A DNA stretch of 64,000 nucleotides, taken from assembly GCA_016218155.1 (NCBI GenBank), contig JACREQ010000030.1, positions 19,175 through 83,174 of the forward strand, in the 5' to 3' direction. Every line of letters begins with the position of its first letter. Within the stretch, counting starts at the first letter, position 1. Below the pieces are notes generated by a model. That model ran no database searches and was not told the origin of the DNA. It worked only from the letters and a program-made list of their open reading frames with translations. Of this stretch, positions 35,193-44,813 are shown in pieces. The DNA is from Bacteroidia bacterium (GTDB taxonomy: Bacteria > Bacteroidota > Bacteroidia > Bacteroidales > GWA2-32-17). Both the position numbers and the translations under genes were made by a program.

Positions 35193-36632
35193 ATGTCAGG
35201 ATTTACAAAAACTGTAAAAACACTTCCCAGAACTTTTTGGGCAGCAAATACTCTTGAACTTTTTGAACGCTGGGCATATTATGGGCTTTTTAATTTATTA
35301 GCACTTTATTTAACAAATTCTTCTGAAACCGGTGCACTTGGCTTTTCACAGGTTGAAAAAGGTATGATAATGGGAATTGTTAATGCAATTCTTTATTTTT
35401 TACCAATAATTACAGGTTCTATAGCAGATAAATTTGGATATAAAAAAGTTCTAATAATAGCATTTGTTATCTTATCCTCAGGATATTATGTCATGGGAAT
35501 TGTAACATCATTTGCAGCTGTATTTCTTGCATTTTTATATGTTGCAATAGGTGCTGCTCTTTTTAAACCGATAATTTCTGCAACTATTGCAAAAACTACC
35601 AATGAGTCAAATTCCAGTATTGGCTTTGGTATTTTTTATATGATAGTAAATATTGGTGGTCTAGTTGGACCATTTACCGCTTCGTATTTACGTGAAATTA
35701 ATTGGAATTATATTTTCTTAATGTCATCTGGTGCAATTTTATTGAACCTTGTTATTGTAATAATTTTCTTTAAAGAGCCTGTAAGAGATAATAATTCTGA
35801 ATCTTTAGCAAAAAGTCTTGGCACAGTATTTAAAAATATATTTACAGTACTTAAAGATTTTAAATTTGTGACATTTTTATTGATAATTGTTGGTGCCTGG
35901 ACAGTTTACTGGCAGTATTTTTATAGTCTCCCTGTTTTTATTGAACAATGGGTAGATACTGCACCACTTTATAGGGGATTATATTCTATCTGGCCAGCTT
36001 TTGCAAAGGCAATAGGTACTTTGGATGGTCTAATTCTTACTGAAAAAATTATTGCTATGGATGCATTTTTTATTGTTGCATTTCAAGTAATAATTAGTTA
36101 TGTTGTTATGAAGCTTAGACCTTTATCAGCAATGACAATAGGTATTTTAATAAATTCTCTTGGACTTGTATTAATGGTTTTAACACGAAATCCATTTTTT
36201 GCATTAACATCTATCATAATTTTTTCAATAGGTGAGATGACTTTTTCTCCAAAAATTCTTGAATATATAGGAAGAATTGCGCCAAAAGATAAGGCTGCTT
36301 TATATATGGGTACTCAGTTTTTACCAATTGCTTTAGGTAATTTTTTTGGTGGATTTATTTCAGGTGGTGTTTATTTAAATCTTTCTGATAAATATGAAAT
36401 GATAAAAAGAATGTTACCTGAATTAAATTCTTTGAATCTTACAAATGAACAATTAACAGAAAAAGCTATCAGCTTATTAAATACTGATTCAAAAGGATTA
36501 ACAGATTTGTTATGGAATACTTACCATCCTTATATGTTTGGTACAGTATTGTTTAGTATAGGTACAGCAACAGTTATCTTACTGTATTTTTATGATAGAA
36601 AATATAAAAAAGAAGTGAAATCTATTAAATAG
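35193..36632 (+). CDS. POT/PTR2-family proton-coupled transporter
   Basis: 479 residues with about 12 to 14 membrane segments. The first helix holds LELFERWAYYGLFNLLALYL, the ExxER(F/W)xYYG proton-coupling motif of oligopeptide transporters. FGIFYMIVNIGGLVGP matches the second conserved PTR2 signature. It would import di/tripeptides or related compounds with protons. Helix VIII differs from Escherichia coli members, so the substrate is uncertain. It lies 8 bp after cysQ, so probably one transcript, and overlaps the convergent small gene by 8 bp. Confidence 0.85.
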   Translation: MSGFTKTVKTLPRTFWAANTLELFERWAYYGLFNLLALYLTNSSETGALGFSQVEKGMIMGIVNAILYFLPIITGSIADKFGYKKVLIIAFVILSSGYYVMGIVTSFAAVFLAFLYVAIGAALFKPIISATIAKTTNESNSSIGFGIFYMIVNIGGLVGPFTASYLREINWNYIFLMSSGAILLNLVIVIIFFKEPVRDNNSESLAKSLGTVFKNIFTVLKDFKFVTFLLIIVGAWTVYWQYFYSLPVFIEQWVDTAPLYRGLYSIWPAFAKAIGTLDGLILTEKIIAMDAFFIVAFQVIISYVVMKLRPLSAMTIGILINSLGLVLMVLTRNPFFALTSIIIFSIGEMTFSPKILEYIGRIAPKDKAALYMGTQFLPIALGNFFGGFISGGVYLNLSDKYEMIKRMLPELNSLNLTNEQLTEKAISLLNTDSKGLTDLLWNTYHPYMFGTVLFSIGTATVILLYFYDRKYKKEVKSIK

Positions 36633-36912
36633 GCAATTGAGTCCTGTAAATCCATACAGCAGCAATAATTACAGCAGCAATAGCTAATATTTTAATTACA
36701 GTTTTAGTCTCAAAACTTTTCTTTTTAGTAACTAATTCAAGTTTTTCGTTTACTAATTTATCGTTAAAATGCATTTCAAGAGCTTCATTATAAAATTCTC
36801 TTGATGCCATATACTGATGAATATTAAACAAATCATCGCCACGACGAATACAATCGTTGAATTTAATTTCCTCAGGACTTAAGTGTTCGTTGTCTTCATG
36901 ATGGTGAGCCAT
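36625..36912 (-). CDS. Small tail-anchored protein, 95 aa
   Basis: The His-rich start MAHHHEDNEHLSPEEI is followed by two helices that resemble a single TPR-like pair (FNIHQYMASREFYNEALEMH). A C-terminal membrane segment (VIKILAIAAVIIAAVWIY) leaves only about six residues beyond it. I do not recognise a named family. The N-domain would face the cytosol. It is convergent with the POT transporter gene, overlapping it by 8 bp, and is probably monocistronic. Confidence 0.65.
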   Translation of the reverse strand: MAHHHEDNEHLSPEEIKFNDCIRRGDDLFNIHQYMASREFYNEALEMHFNDKLVNEKLELVTKKKSFETKTVIKILAIAAVIIAAVWIYRTQLPI

Positions 36913-37053
36913 AATTCTTATATTTAAGTTGATTTATTTGAAATTTATAAAGCCTAAAATTAATAGTATTTTGTATTAATACAAAATTGTTGAATAAATA
37001 GATTGAAAATCTATATATGTAAATGTATTATATTCTTTTTTGATAAATTATTT

Positions 37054-37518
37054 TTAAATTAAAGCTTGTCTTACAATTTCGCGGGCTAATTTATCGACCT
37101 CAGAATTGTAATTTGAATTTTCTGATTCCGTTTTCTGATGTGCTTTTACTTTTACAAATTCAATAGAATGATTTTCAATCTGAGTAATTAATATTTGCAA
37201 TAAGTCATTATTATTTAATTGATTTCCTTTTTTTGTAATAAACTTATTTATTTTAAGTTTCTCCATTCTTTCTGGAATTCTAAATACATATTGGCTGTCA
37301 GTGAAAATTTTTATTGAAAAATTTTTGTAATTTGTTTCTGCAAATTCAATGGCTTTTATTACTGCAAGTAATTCCATTCTATTGTGAGTTGTGTTAAATT
37401 CTTTTCCCTTTATTATAGTTTTTTTGTTTTCAAAAAATATAATTGCTGCCCAACCACCAATGTTTAATTGAGTATGGCAGCTTCCATCAGTATAAATGTT
37501 AATTAGTTTTTGATTCAT
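37054..37518 (-). CDS. rnhA: Ribonuclease HI
   Basis: 154 residues, the normal length. All carboxylates are visible: Asp in NIYTDGSCHT, Glu in THNRMELLAVIKAI, Asp in KIFTDSQYVF and Asp in SEVDKLAREI; the flexible-loop His is in KVKAHQKTES. It cuts RNA in RNA-DNA hybrids. A possible -7 box TACTTTTG lies on the minus strand at 37595 to 37588, in the gap shared with the divergent helicase gene. Single gene. Confidence 0.93.
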   Translation of the reverse strand: MNQKLINIYTDGSCHTQLNIGGWAAIIFFENKKTIIKGKEFNTTHNRMELLAVIKAIEFAETNYKNFSIKIFTDSQYVFRIPERMEKLKINKFITKKGNQLNNNDLLQILITQIENHSIEFVKVKAHQKTESENSNYNSEVDKLAREIVRQALI

Positions 37519-37667
37519 GAAAATAATTATCGGATTAAATTATAATAAAATTGCTGTATAATGTTATTTGTTTTTTTTATTATAATACAAAAGTAGATTC
37601 TTCTGCCAATTATTAGCAGAAATTCAATGATTATTTTAAAATACTGCAACTTAACGTGAATTCTAAC

Positions 37668-37675
37668 TACCTTTG
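37668..37675 (+). promoter_or_regulatory. -7 box of probable promoter for the DEAD-box helicase
   Basis: TACCTTTG fits TAnnTTTG 20 bp before the GTG start. The -33 region is not recognisable at 19 bp spacing. Confidence 0.4.
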
Positions 37676-37695
37676 CATAATTAAAATATATAGTT

Positions 37696-39039
37696 GTGAC
37701 ATTTGAAGAATTAAATATAAACACTCCACTGTTAAAGGCTTTGGCAGACTTGGAATATGTGTATCCGACACCAATTCAGGAGAAAGCGTTTCCAATAATT
37801 ATGTCAGGAAGAAATGTTGTTGGTATTGCTCAAACCGGTACTGGTAAGACATTTGCCTATTTATTGCCATTATTAAGACAATTAAATTTCTCAGACCAAA
37901 AAGATCCACGAATTCTAATTCTTGCACCTACCCGCGAACTCGTAATTCAGATTCTAAATGAGATTAAAAAATTAACAACATATTCTAATTTACGTTCCGG
38001 AGCAATTTATGGAGGAACAAATATTAATACTCAGAAGCATCTAATATATGCAGGATTGGATATTCTAGTTGCAACTCCGGGGAGGTTAATTGATTTGGCT
38101 TTTACAGGAGTATTAAGATTAAAAAGTATTCAGAAAGTTGTTATTGATGAAGTTGATGAAATGCTAAGTTTAGGATTTCGTTCTCAATTGTCAAGTTTAT
38201 TGGATTTGTTGCCACAAAAAAGACAAAATCTGATGTTTTCGGCTACTTTAACTCAAGATGTTGAAGCATTTATAAATGATGCAATTCCAATCCCTCTTAA
38301 AATTGAGATTGCTCCACATGGTACACCAATCGATAAGATTATTCAAAAAGGTTATTATTTACAAAATTTTAATACTAAAGTTAATCTTATAAAATCACTT
38401 CTTTCTGACGATAAGGATTATAATAAAGTACTAGTTTTTGTTGGGTTAAAAAAATTAGCAGACAAGTTATTTGATCAGGTAGATAAAATATTTCCTGGTA
38501 AATTTGGTGTAATACATTCAAATAAATCTCATAACAATAGATTAAATGCATTAAAGTTATTTCAGGATGGTGATCGAAAATATTTAATTGCAACAGATAT
38601 TATTGCGCGCGGAATGGATATTACAGATGTTTCGCATGTAATTAATTTCGACATTCCTGAGGAACCAGGAGATTATATTCATCGTATTGGTAGAACAGGG
38701 AGAGCAGATAAAGCAGGAATCGCAATTTCTTTTGTAAGTCAGATAGAGGAAGAATTTCTTAATCAAATAGAGCAATTAATGAGGAAGAAAATTCCAATTG
38801 AGAAATTGCCAGAAGATGTTGTTATTTCAAAAGTATTTAATGAGGATGAAAAGCCAGCAAGTTTATTTGATAAAAATTACCATAAAGAACCATCAATAAA
38901 AGGTTCTAAGGGAGCTTTTCATGAAAAGAAAGAAAAGAATAAAAAAGTGAATTTGGGTGGACCGGGAAGAAGAAATCCTAAATTTGATAAATCCGGAAAA
39001 CGAAATAAATCATTCAAAACTGGTAAACCAAGGTTTTAA
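37696..39039 (+). CDS. DEAD-box ATP-dependent RNA helicase (RhlE-like)
   Basis: 447 residues from a GTG start. Motifs in order: the Q motif with PTPIQEKAFP, motif I AQTGTGKT, Ia PTRELVIQ, motif II DEVD (Val in place of Ala), SAT in MFSATL, and HRIGRTGR. The tail is Lys/Arg/Gly-rich, as in RhlE and CsdA proteins that act in ribosome assembly or cold adaptation. The upstream gap holds no in-frame ATG, so GTG is the start. The next gene follows by 14 bp. Confidence 0.93.
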   Translation: MTFEELNINTPLLKALADLEYVYPTPIQEKAFPIIMSGRNVVGIAQTGTGKTFAYLLPLLRQLNFSDQKDPRILILAPTRELVIQILNEIKKLTTYSNLRSGAIYGGTNINTQKHLIYAGLDILVATPGRLIDLAFTGVLRLKSIQKVVIDEVDEMLSLGFRSQLSSLLDLLPQKRQNLMFSATLTQDVEAFINDAIPIPLKIEIAPHGTPIDKIIQKGYYLQNFNTKVNLIKSLLSDDKDYNKVLVFVGLKKLADKLFDQVDKIFPGKFGVIHSNKSHNNRLNALKLFQDGDRKYLIATDIIARGMDITDVSHVINFDIPEEPGDYIHRIGRTGRADKAGIAISFVSQIEEEFLNQIEQLMRKKIPIEKLPEDVVISKVFNEDEKPASLFDKNYHKEPSIKGSKGAFHEKKEKNKKVNLGGPGRRNPKFDKSGKRNKSFKTGKPRF

Positions 39040-39053
39040 TTCTTATTTATATA

Positions 39054-39434
39054 ATGACACTAGACTATATCGAAAACATTAATGAATACGGTGAAAATGT
39101 TGTTCGTCTTTATGATTTTAATATGTCTGAGGCAATAAAATTCAAGAAAAAAATTCAACTTGAAATAATTAAAAACAACGAGCAATTAAGTTTGTCAGAT
39201 ATTTCTTTTATCGAACTACGAAATTGTAATTTAACACTTCGTTTATTTGAAGAAGACTTAGGGATAACATCAGATGATAAGGTTAATTTCTTCTGCGATA
39301 TGACTCATGCAGGATTTGAAAAAATGGTGTTATTATTAGAACCATTTTGTAAAAAAGAAACTAAAGGTTATCAATGGTTGTACGATATTGATAATCCAAT
39401 AGACTTTTTGTTTTCCCCGGGAGGAACCTGGTAA
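39054..39434 (+). CDS. Conserved hypothetical protein, 126 aa
   Basis: A soluble, acidic protein without signal or membrane segment and with no recognised domain. Alternating charged helices are visible (MSEAIKFKKKIQLEIIKNNE) and the end is LFSPGGTW. It lies 14 bp after the helicase and its stop is 5 bp from the convergent tpiA stop. Good codon usage and tight placement support a real gene; no function can be assigned. Confidence 0.7.
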   Translation: MTLDYIENINEYGENVVRLYDFNMSEAIKFKKKIQLEIIKNNEQLSLSDISFIELRNCNLTLRLFEEDLGITSDDKVNFFCDMTHAGFEKMVLLLEPFCKKETKGYQWLYDIDNPIDFLFSPGGTW

Positions 39435-39439
39435 ATAAA

Positions 39440-40198
39440 CTAAAGAGCTTTTATTATTTCAATAAACTCATTAGCTTTTAAAGAAGCACCACCAACAAGT
39501 CCACCATCAACATCTGTTTGTGAGAACAGTTCTTTTGCATTTGCAGCATTACAACTACCACCATATAAAATTGAAATTTCATTGGCAATTGTTACACTGT
39601 ATTTCTCAGTAATTAATTTGCGAATAAAAGCATGCATTTCCTGAGCCTGAGCAGGAGAGGCTGTTTTGCCTGTACCTATTGCCCATACTGGTTCATATGC
39701 AATAATTATTTTGCAAAATTCTTCTGAATTTAGCTCAAATAAACCTTCTTCTAACTGTTTTTTTACAACATTAAATTGGTTCTCTGATTCCCGTTCCTGT
39801 AACAATTCACCACAACAATATATAGGTAAGAGTGAATTTTTTAAACATAGTTTAACTTTTGTTAAAAGTGTGTTGTTATCTTCATTAAAATACTGACGTC
39901 TTTCAGAGTGACCAATAATAACATATTGTGCGCCAATTGAGTTTAGCATTTCAGCAGAAACTTCGCCTGTGTAGGCACCTTTTTCCCAAGCAGCACAATT
40001 TTGTGAAGAAACAGAAATATTATTGCTGTCAACCTCTTTTAATATTGATGCAAGATGAGTGAATGGAGGAGCTATTATAACTTTGTTATTTCCTAAATTA
40101 AAATTTAGTAAAAATTCATTAAGTTCTTTTGCTAGATTAATACCATCACTTAAGTTAGTATTCATTTTCCAGTTACCTGCAGCAATATTTTTTCTCAT
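39440..40198 (-). CDS. tpiA: Triose-phosphate isomerase
   Basis: 252 residues. [10 protein letters not shown] holds the substrate-binding Asn and Lys, [12 protein letters not shown] the catalytic His, and [19 protein letters not shown] the catalytic Glu and the mobile lid; GGLVGGASL closes the phosphate site. It interconverts dihydroxyacetone phosphate and glyceraldehyde 3-phosphate. It is one base from the DoxX gene and so is the distal gene of an operon with it, an arrangement often seen in Bacteroidota. Confidence 0.96.
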   Translation of the reverse strand: MRKNIAAGNWKMNTNLSDGINLAKELNEFLLNFNLGNNKVIIAPPFTHLASILKEVDSNNISVSSQNCAAWEKGAYTGEVSAEMLNSIGAQYVIIGHSERRQYFNEDNNTLLTKVKLCLKNSLLPIYCCGELLQERESENQFNVVKKQLEEGLFELNSEEFCKIIIAYEPVWAIGTGKTASPAQAQEMHAFIRKLITEKYSVTIANEISILYGGSCNAANAKELFSQTDVDGGLVGGASLKANEFIEIIKAL

Positions 40199-40199
40199 G

Positions 40200-41348
40200 T
40201 TACTTTGTTAAAAATTCTTTTTCAAAATCTTCTGGACTAGGAATGTCATTACTGTGCCATTTAGCAACAATAATTCCTTTCTTTAAAACTATTACGCCAG
40301 GATTAGCTCTGATCATAGTTTTTAAAGTTGTTTCATCACAAGTATAATATTCAAAAGTTGTTTTAGAAGAATTAATAAATGAATTAATTTCTTGTTCTAA
40401 AGATGATGTTAGCCCTAAAAATAATAAGTTTTTAGATTTTGCCCAGTTTGCAAGAATATTTATTTGTTCAATGTTAGAAATATTTGCTTCTTCTACTTTT
40501 TTCAATACCAGAATAAATGTATAATTGTCAATTTCTAAAACAGAATCAAGTATATTAGTGCCATCAGGTTTATTAATTGAAAAGTCATGAATTGGTGTTT
40601 CGTAGCCTTTTTTTACTAGTTTTGGTTCAGAAATGCTTACATATTTGTACTTTGTTCCGGTTCCCCAGTAAGTAGAATCATTTGAATATGTGTCAACTGT
40701 TATTTCTATAGTCTTATTTAATGTAGTGTCTTTTACAGTAATAAACTGTTCGTATACATCTTTCGGCATATTGTCCGGAACTTTCATTTTTTCAACTAAG
40801 TTTGTTCCAACTTTATAAGGTAAAAAATCAATTAATGGAAGATGTGCATATGAATACCACATAATACCAGAAATTATTAAAGCTCCGACACCAGCAAATA
40901 ACCATTGTTTGTCGCATGATAAATATGGTTTAAATCTTTTTTGTTGAATAAATAATACTAATACCGGGATCATTATTATTACATTCTTGTAGAATGTTTG
41001 CCAGTTCGAAAGTTTAATAGCATCTCCAAAACAACCACAATCTGATACTTTGTTAGAAATTGCTAGCCATAAAGTTAATGGAAGGAAGAATAGCATTAAT
41101 AATAATGCTCCCCAGGTTGAAAGTCTCAGTTTAAAACCAAAGAATAAACAAAATCCAATAATAAATTCTGCGCCAATCATTATTACTGAAAATGCAAATG
41201 CATATGGAGCAAGCCATTCCATTCCTAAAGCTTCAAAATATTCTTTGAATTTATAAGTAGAACCAAGTGGATCAACTGCTTTAATAAAGCCAGAAAACAT
41301 AAATACTGCTCCAACAAGTACCCTGCAAATAAGTCTTAAAATTTTCAT
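40200..41348 (-). CDS. BT_3928-family DoxX membrane protein with thioredoxin-like tail
   Basis: 382 residues. The first 170 form four membrane helices of DoxX type ([19 protein letters not shown] is the usual entry), including [10 protein letters not shown] with a Cys pair at a loop. The rest is extracytoplasmic with a thioredoxin-like fold. The redox CxxC is not evident there; [11 protein letters not shown] is the cis-Pro region. In Bacteroidota this family sits next to tpiA or sulfur and heme genes, and a role in redox maturation is presumed but untested. It directly precedes tpiA. Confidence 0.8.
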   Translation of the reverse strand: MKILRLICRVLVGAVFMFSGFIKAVDPLGSTYKFKEYFEALGMEWLAPYAFAFSVIMIGAEFIIGFCLFFGFKLRLSTWGALLLMLFFLPLTLWLAISNKVSDCGCFGDAIKLSNWQTFYKNVIIMIPVLVLFIQQKRFKPYLSCDKQWLFAGVGALIISGIMWYSYAHLPLIDFLPYKVGTNLVEKMKVPDNMPKDVYEQFITVKDTTLNKTIEITVDTYSNDSTYWGTGTKYKYVSISEPKLVKKGYETPIHDFSINKPDGTNILDSVLEIDNYTFILVLKKVEEANISNIEQINILANWAKSKNLLFLGLTSSLEQEINSFINSSKTTFEYYTCDETTLKTMIRANPGVIVLKKGIIVAKWHSNDIPSPEDFEKEFLTK

Positions 41349-41430
41349 TGTTTAATATTTTACATTAAGCGTATAAAATTAATCATTTTATAAAATAACA
41401 GTATTTTATAAGGTAGTATTATAAAACATT

Positions 41431-42120
41431 TTAAACTTTTTTAAGATGTTTTTCTAATTCGGTTTTGATTTTATTGAAAATATCTTCGGGGTTACACATA
41501 TTTTGATTACTGTCACTACAATCAATTCTTTTAAAATTATTTTCAATTTTACATAAATGAAGATATTCACTTCTTACCTGCTCCTGAAAATCTAGATTTT
41601 TCTCATGAATATCGCTATTCCCGTTTAAATAATCTCTTTCATTACCTGTTCTGGATTGTGTGAGTTTGTTTTTTGTAAAAACGAATGGAACGTCCAAAAA
41701 TAAATTTAAATCGGGCTTTGGTAAGCAGTAATATTCAAATTCGAAGTCAATTATCCAGTTTCTTAATTTGTCTTTTTCTTCTTGTGATTTTAGTTTTGCA
41801 CATTGGTATGCAATGTTCGAAAACACATATCTGTCGGCAATAACAACAAAATCCTCTTTTAACCATGAAATAATTTCTGCTGAAGCATCTTTTCTGTCAC
41901 CAGCATATAGCATTGCAACAATGTATGGGTTTACATTGTCTATTTCACCAAAATCGCCACGTAAAAAACGTGCAATCATTTCTCCAAAATATGGAGATTC
42001 TGTTCTTGGAAAATGCAGAAACTTTGTCTGAATATTCTGCTTATTCAAATATTCTGTTAAAAGTGAAACCTGTGTTGACTTTCCAGCACCATCCAAACCT
42101 TCTAATACAATAAATTTCAT
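41431..42120 (-). CDS. tmk: Thymidylate kinase
   Basis: 229 residues. FIVLEGLDGAGKSTQ is the P-loop, ADRYVFSNIAYQ the DRY motif, and LFLDVPFVFTKNKL the conserved LDV stretch before the lid. It phosphorylates dTMP to dTDP. It is slightly longer than the usual 205-215 residues owing to insertions in the lid region (SRTGNERDYLNGN). It is divergent from folP with 46 bp between start codons. Confidence 0.92.
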   Translation of the reverse strand: MKFIVLEGLDGAGKSTQVSLLTEYLNKQNIQTKFLHFPRTESPYFGEMIARFLRGDFGEIDNVNPYIVAMLYAGDRKDASAEIISWLKEDFVVIADRYVFSNIAYQCAKLKSQEEKDKLRNWIIDFEFEYYCLPKPDLNLFLDVPFVFTKNKLTQSRTGNERDYLNGNSDIHEKNLDFQEQVRSEYLHLCKIENNFKRIDCSDSNQNMCNPEDIFNKIKTELEKHLKKV

Positions 42121-42166
42121 AAATAATAAAGACGATTAACTAACTTTGAGAAATTTTTAATTGAAC

Positions 42167-43027
42167 ATGTGTAAAGATACATTTTTTAATAAAAAGAAAT
42201 CAATACGATTTCGGGATGAAATTTTTGTAATGGAAAAGCCTATTGTAATGGGTATTTTAAATGTTACTCCCGATTCTTTTTATGATGGTGGAAAATTTTC
42301 TTCTGAAATGGAAATAGTTTCAGCTGTTGAGAAAATGATTTTAGATGGAGCAACTATAATTGATGTTGGTGCTGTTTCTACAAGACCTGATTCAATACAA
42401 ATAAATTCTGAAGAAGAAATTAAAAGATTAAAACCTGCATTTTCTATTTTACAAAAAATGTTTCCAGATACATGGTTCTCATTAGATACTTATAGGTCAA
42501 ATGTTGCAAAAATGGCTGTAGAAGAATATGGATTTGGAATGATTAACGATATTTCAGCCGGTAAATTTGATAATAAAATGTTTACCGTAATTTCCGGGTT
42601 AAAGATTCCTTACATTATAATGCACATGCAGGGAACACCCGAAAACATGCAACACAATCCAGTTTATTCTAAAATTACTCCGGAAATAATTTCAAATTTT
42701 TCAGAAATATTAAATGAATTAAAGCAACTTGGTGTTAATGATGTTCTTATTGATCCTGGTTTTGGTTTTGGAAAGACAATTGAACATAATTATAAATTAT
42801 TAAAAGAACTTACAGCATTTAAAATATTTGAATTACCTATTGTTGTAGGAGTGTCAAGAAAATCTATGATTTACAAACTGCTCCAATGTTCTGCTGATGA
42901 TGCATTAAATGGAACTTCAATAGTGAATACTTTAGCATTAATTAATGGTGCTGATATTCTAAGAGTTCACGATGTAAAACAAGCAGTTGAAGCATTAAAA
43001 ATTGTTGAACTTTACAAAAATTGCTGA
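42167..43027 (+). CDS. folP: Dihydropteroate synthase
   Basis: 286 residues from the ATG at 42167; an in-frame TTG at 42161 would add two residues and is not needed. MGILNVTPDSFYDGGKF is the family signature and pterin loop, PYIIMHMQGTPENM holds the conserved MH, and VVGVSRKSMI is the phosphate-binding SRK. It condenses p-aminobenzoate with the pterin pyrophosphate in folate synthesis. A -7 box TAACTTTG at 42141-42148 is plausible. It is followed by a 135-bp gap and cdaA, the usual Bacteroidota order. Confidence 0.94.
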   Translation: MCKDTFFNKKKSIRFRDEIFVMEKPIVMGILNVTPDSFYDGGKFSSEMEIVSAVEKMILDGATIIDVGAVSTRPDSIQINSEEEIKRLKPAFSILQKMFPDTWFSLDTYRSNVAKMAVEEYGFGMINDISAGKFDNKMFTVISGLKIPYIIMHMQGTPENMQHNPVYSKITPEIISNFSEILNELKQLGVNDVLIDPGFGFGKTIEHNYKLLKELTAFKIFELPIVVGVSRKSMIYKLLQCSADDALNGTSIVNTLALINGADILRVHDVKQAVEALKIVELYKNC

Positions 43028-43162
43028 TTTTTTCTTAATTTTACCAAGAAAAAGTTGAAAGCGTTTAAATACTTAAAGAGTCTAAAGTTAATTTTAAAAC
43101 CAAAAATAATAAATCATTTTAATCTTAAATCGAAATTCCTAAATCGAAAATCCTAAATAAAT

Positions 43163-43948
43163 TTGATTCCTGCATTTATAAATATTACATTTTTTGATAT
43201 TCTGGACATAGTACTTGTAGCTTTTTTACTGTACAAAGTTTACATGTTAATTAAAGGTTCTGTTGCAATAAATATTTTTGTTGGAATTGCTCTAATTTAT
43301 ATTGTTTGGATTATTGTTAAAGCATTAAAAATGCAGATGCTTAGCTCTATTTTAGGGCAGGTAATGGGAGTAGGGGCTATTGCATTAATTATTGTATTTC
43401 AACAGGAAGTAAGACGGTTTTTATTATTAATTGGATCAAAATATTTTACTGAAAATTATAAATTGCGATTTACACGACTTTTTAGTTTAAAGTTTAAACC
43501 ACAACCTATGCTTAATATTAAGTCGATTATGGTTGCAATTGATAATATGTCTAAGAAAAAAACCGGATCACTTATAGTAATTGCAAAGAAGATGAGTCTT
43601 GATAATTATTCGCATATTGGAGATGTACTTGATGCAAAAATTTCCAGCCGTATTCTTGAATCTATTTTTTCTAAAGAAAGTCCGCTTCATGATGGTGCAG
43701 TAATTATTTTTAATAACAAAATTCAATCAGCGCGTTGTATTTTACCGATTTCGGATAGAATAGATTTACCTCCGCATTTTGGAACACGTCATCGTGCAGC
43801 GCTTGGTATGACAGAGGCTACAGATTCTTTTATTATTGTAGTATCTGAAGAAACCGGATCTATATCTTATGCTATTAATGGTGAATTAACTTACGATATA
43901 ACAACTCAACAACTCACAACAATTCTTGAAAAGGAATTTAACTTCTAA
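43163..43948 (+). CDS. cdaA: Diadenylate cyclase CdaA
   Basis: 261 residues from a TTG start. Three membrane helices (from about residues 7 to 85) precede the DAC domain, with SPLHDGAVIIFNNKI (the DGA motif) and GTRHRAALGMTEATDSFIIV (the RHR motif). It makes cyclic di-AMP from two ATP at the membrane. The arrangement folP-cdaA recurs in Bacteroidota; the glmM and cdaR partners known from Firmicutes are absent here. No ATG is available near the first helix, so the TTG call is good. The next gene starts immediately after its stop. Confidence 0.93.
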   Translation: MIPAFINITFFDILDIVLVAFLLYKVYMLIKGSVAINIFVGIALIYIVWIIVKALKMQMLSSILGQVMGVGAIALIIVFQQEVRRFLLLIGSKYFTENYKLRFTRLFSLKFKPQPMLNIKSIMVAIDNMSKKKTGSLIVIAKKMSLDNYSHIGDVLDAKISSRILESIFSKESPLHDGAVIIFNNKIQSARCILPISDRIDLPPHFGTRHRAALGMTEATDSFIIVVSEETGSISYAINGELTYDITTQQLTTILEKEFNF

Positions 43949-44809
43949 ATGAAAATATTTATAACAGGAGCAACTGGATTTGTAGGATCAAATCTTGTAA
44001 ATTATCTAATAGATAATGGTTATGATGTTAGTTCTATTACAAGAAAAGATTTATTAGGGTCAGCCGAAGATATAGCTTTAAAAATTGAAGGAGCTTATGC
44101 TGTTATAAATCTTGCAGGTGCAACAATTAATAAAAGATGGACAAGAAAGTATAAGCGTGAAATTTATACCAGCAGAATATTTACTACAAAAAAAATAGTT
44201 GAGGCCATTGGATTATGTAAAACAAGACCACTGATATTAATTAATGCTTCTGCAATCGGGATATATGATGACATTCATGTTCATGATGAACAGAGCCACC
44301 ATTTGGCATTTAACTATCTTTCTAAAGTAGTAAGAGATTGGGAACATGTTGCAAATAGTGCAATGGATTTTGGTACTCAGGTTTTTATTTTAAGATTGGG
44401 TATTGTGTTAGGTAGAAATGGTGGGATGTTAAAGAAACTGATTCCTTTATTTAAAATGGGACTAGGTGGTAAAATTGGTAATGGAAAACAATATTTTAGT
44501 TTTATTCATATTAAAGACATTCTTAATGTTATTGATTTTGCTTTAAGCAAAAAATTACCAACAGGTGTATATAATTTAACTTCTCCTGAGAGATTAACTA
44601 ATTATGATTTGATCAAACAAATTGCACGAATTGTTCGCAAACCTGCTTTTTTTCATCTTCCGAAATTCTTTTTTAGTTTATTATACAAAGAGGGAGCAAT
44701 TGTTTTAACAGGAGGACAAGCTGCAATACCTTTCAATTTAATGGAGCATGGTTATAAATTTCAGTTTCCTGTACTTTTTGATGCATTAACCGAAGAATTA
44801 AAAAAATAA
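43949..44809 (+). CDS. SDR39U1 / TIGR01777-type epimerase family protein
   Basis: 286 residues. ITGATGFVGSNLVNYL is the NAD(P)-binding loop. The family wording YAVINLAGATINKRWTRKYK and the later conserved SFIHIKDI identify the YfcH/SDR39U1 group. Its physiological substrate is not known in most bacteria. It follows cdaA directly and precedes the metalloprotease gene by 4 bp. The C-terminal AIPFNLMEHGYKFQFPVL is typical of the group, and length is normal. Confidence 0.88.
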   Translation: MKIFITGATGFVGSNLVNYLIDNGYDVSSITRKDLLGSAEDIALKIEGAYAVINLAGATINKRWTRKYKREIYTSRIFTTKKIVEAIGLCKTRPLILINASAIGIYDDIHVHDEQSHHLAFNYLSKVVRDWEHVANSAMDFGTQVFILRLGIVLGRNGGMLKKLIPLFKMGLGGKIGNGKQYFSFIHIKDILNVIDFALSKKLPTGVYNLTSPERLTNYDLIKQIARIVRKPAFFHLPKFFFSLLYKEGAIVLTGGQAAIPFNLMEHGYKFQFPVLFDALTEELKK

Positions 44810-44813
44810 ATTC

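Noticed and set aside
37527..37724. 65-codon open frame on the minus strand between rnhA and the helicase
   Set aside because: It overlaps the helicase start and its promoter region, is low-complexity and hydrophobic-basic, and no family or good start context supports it.
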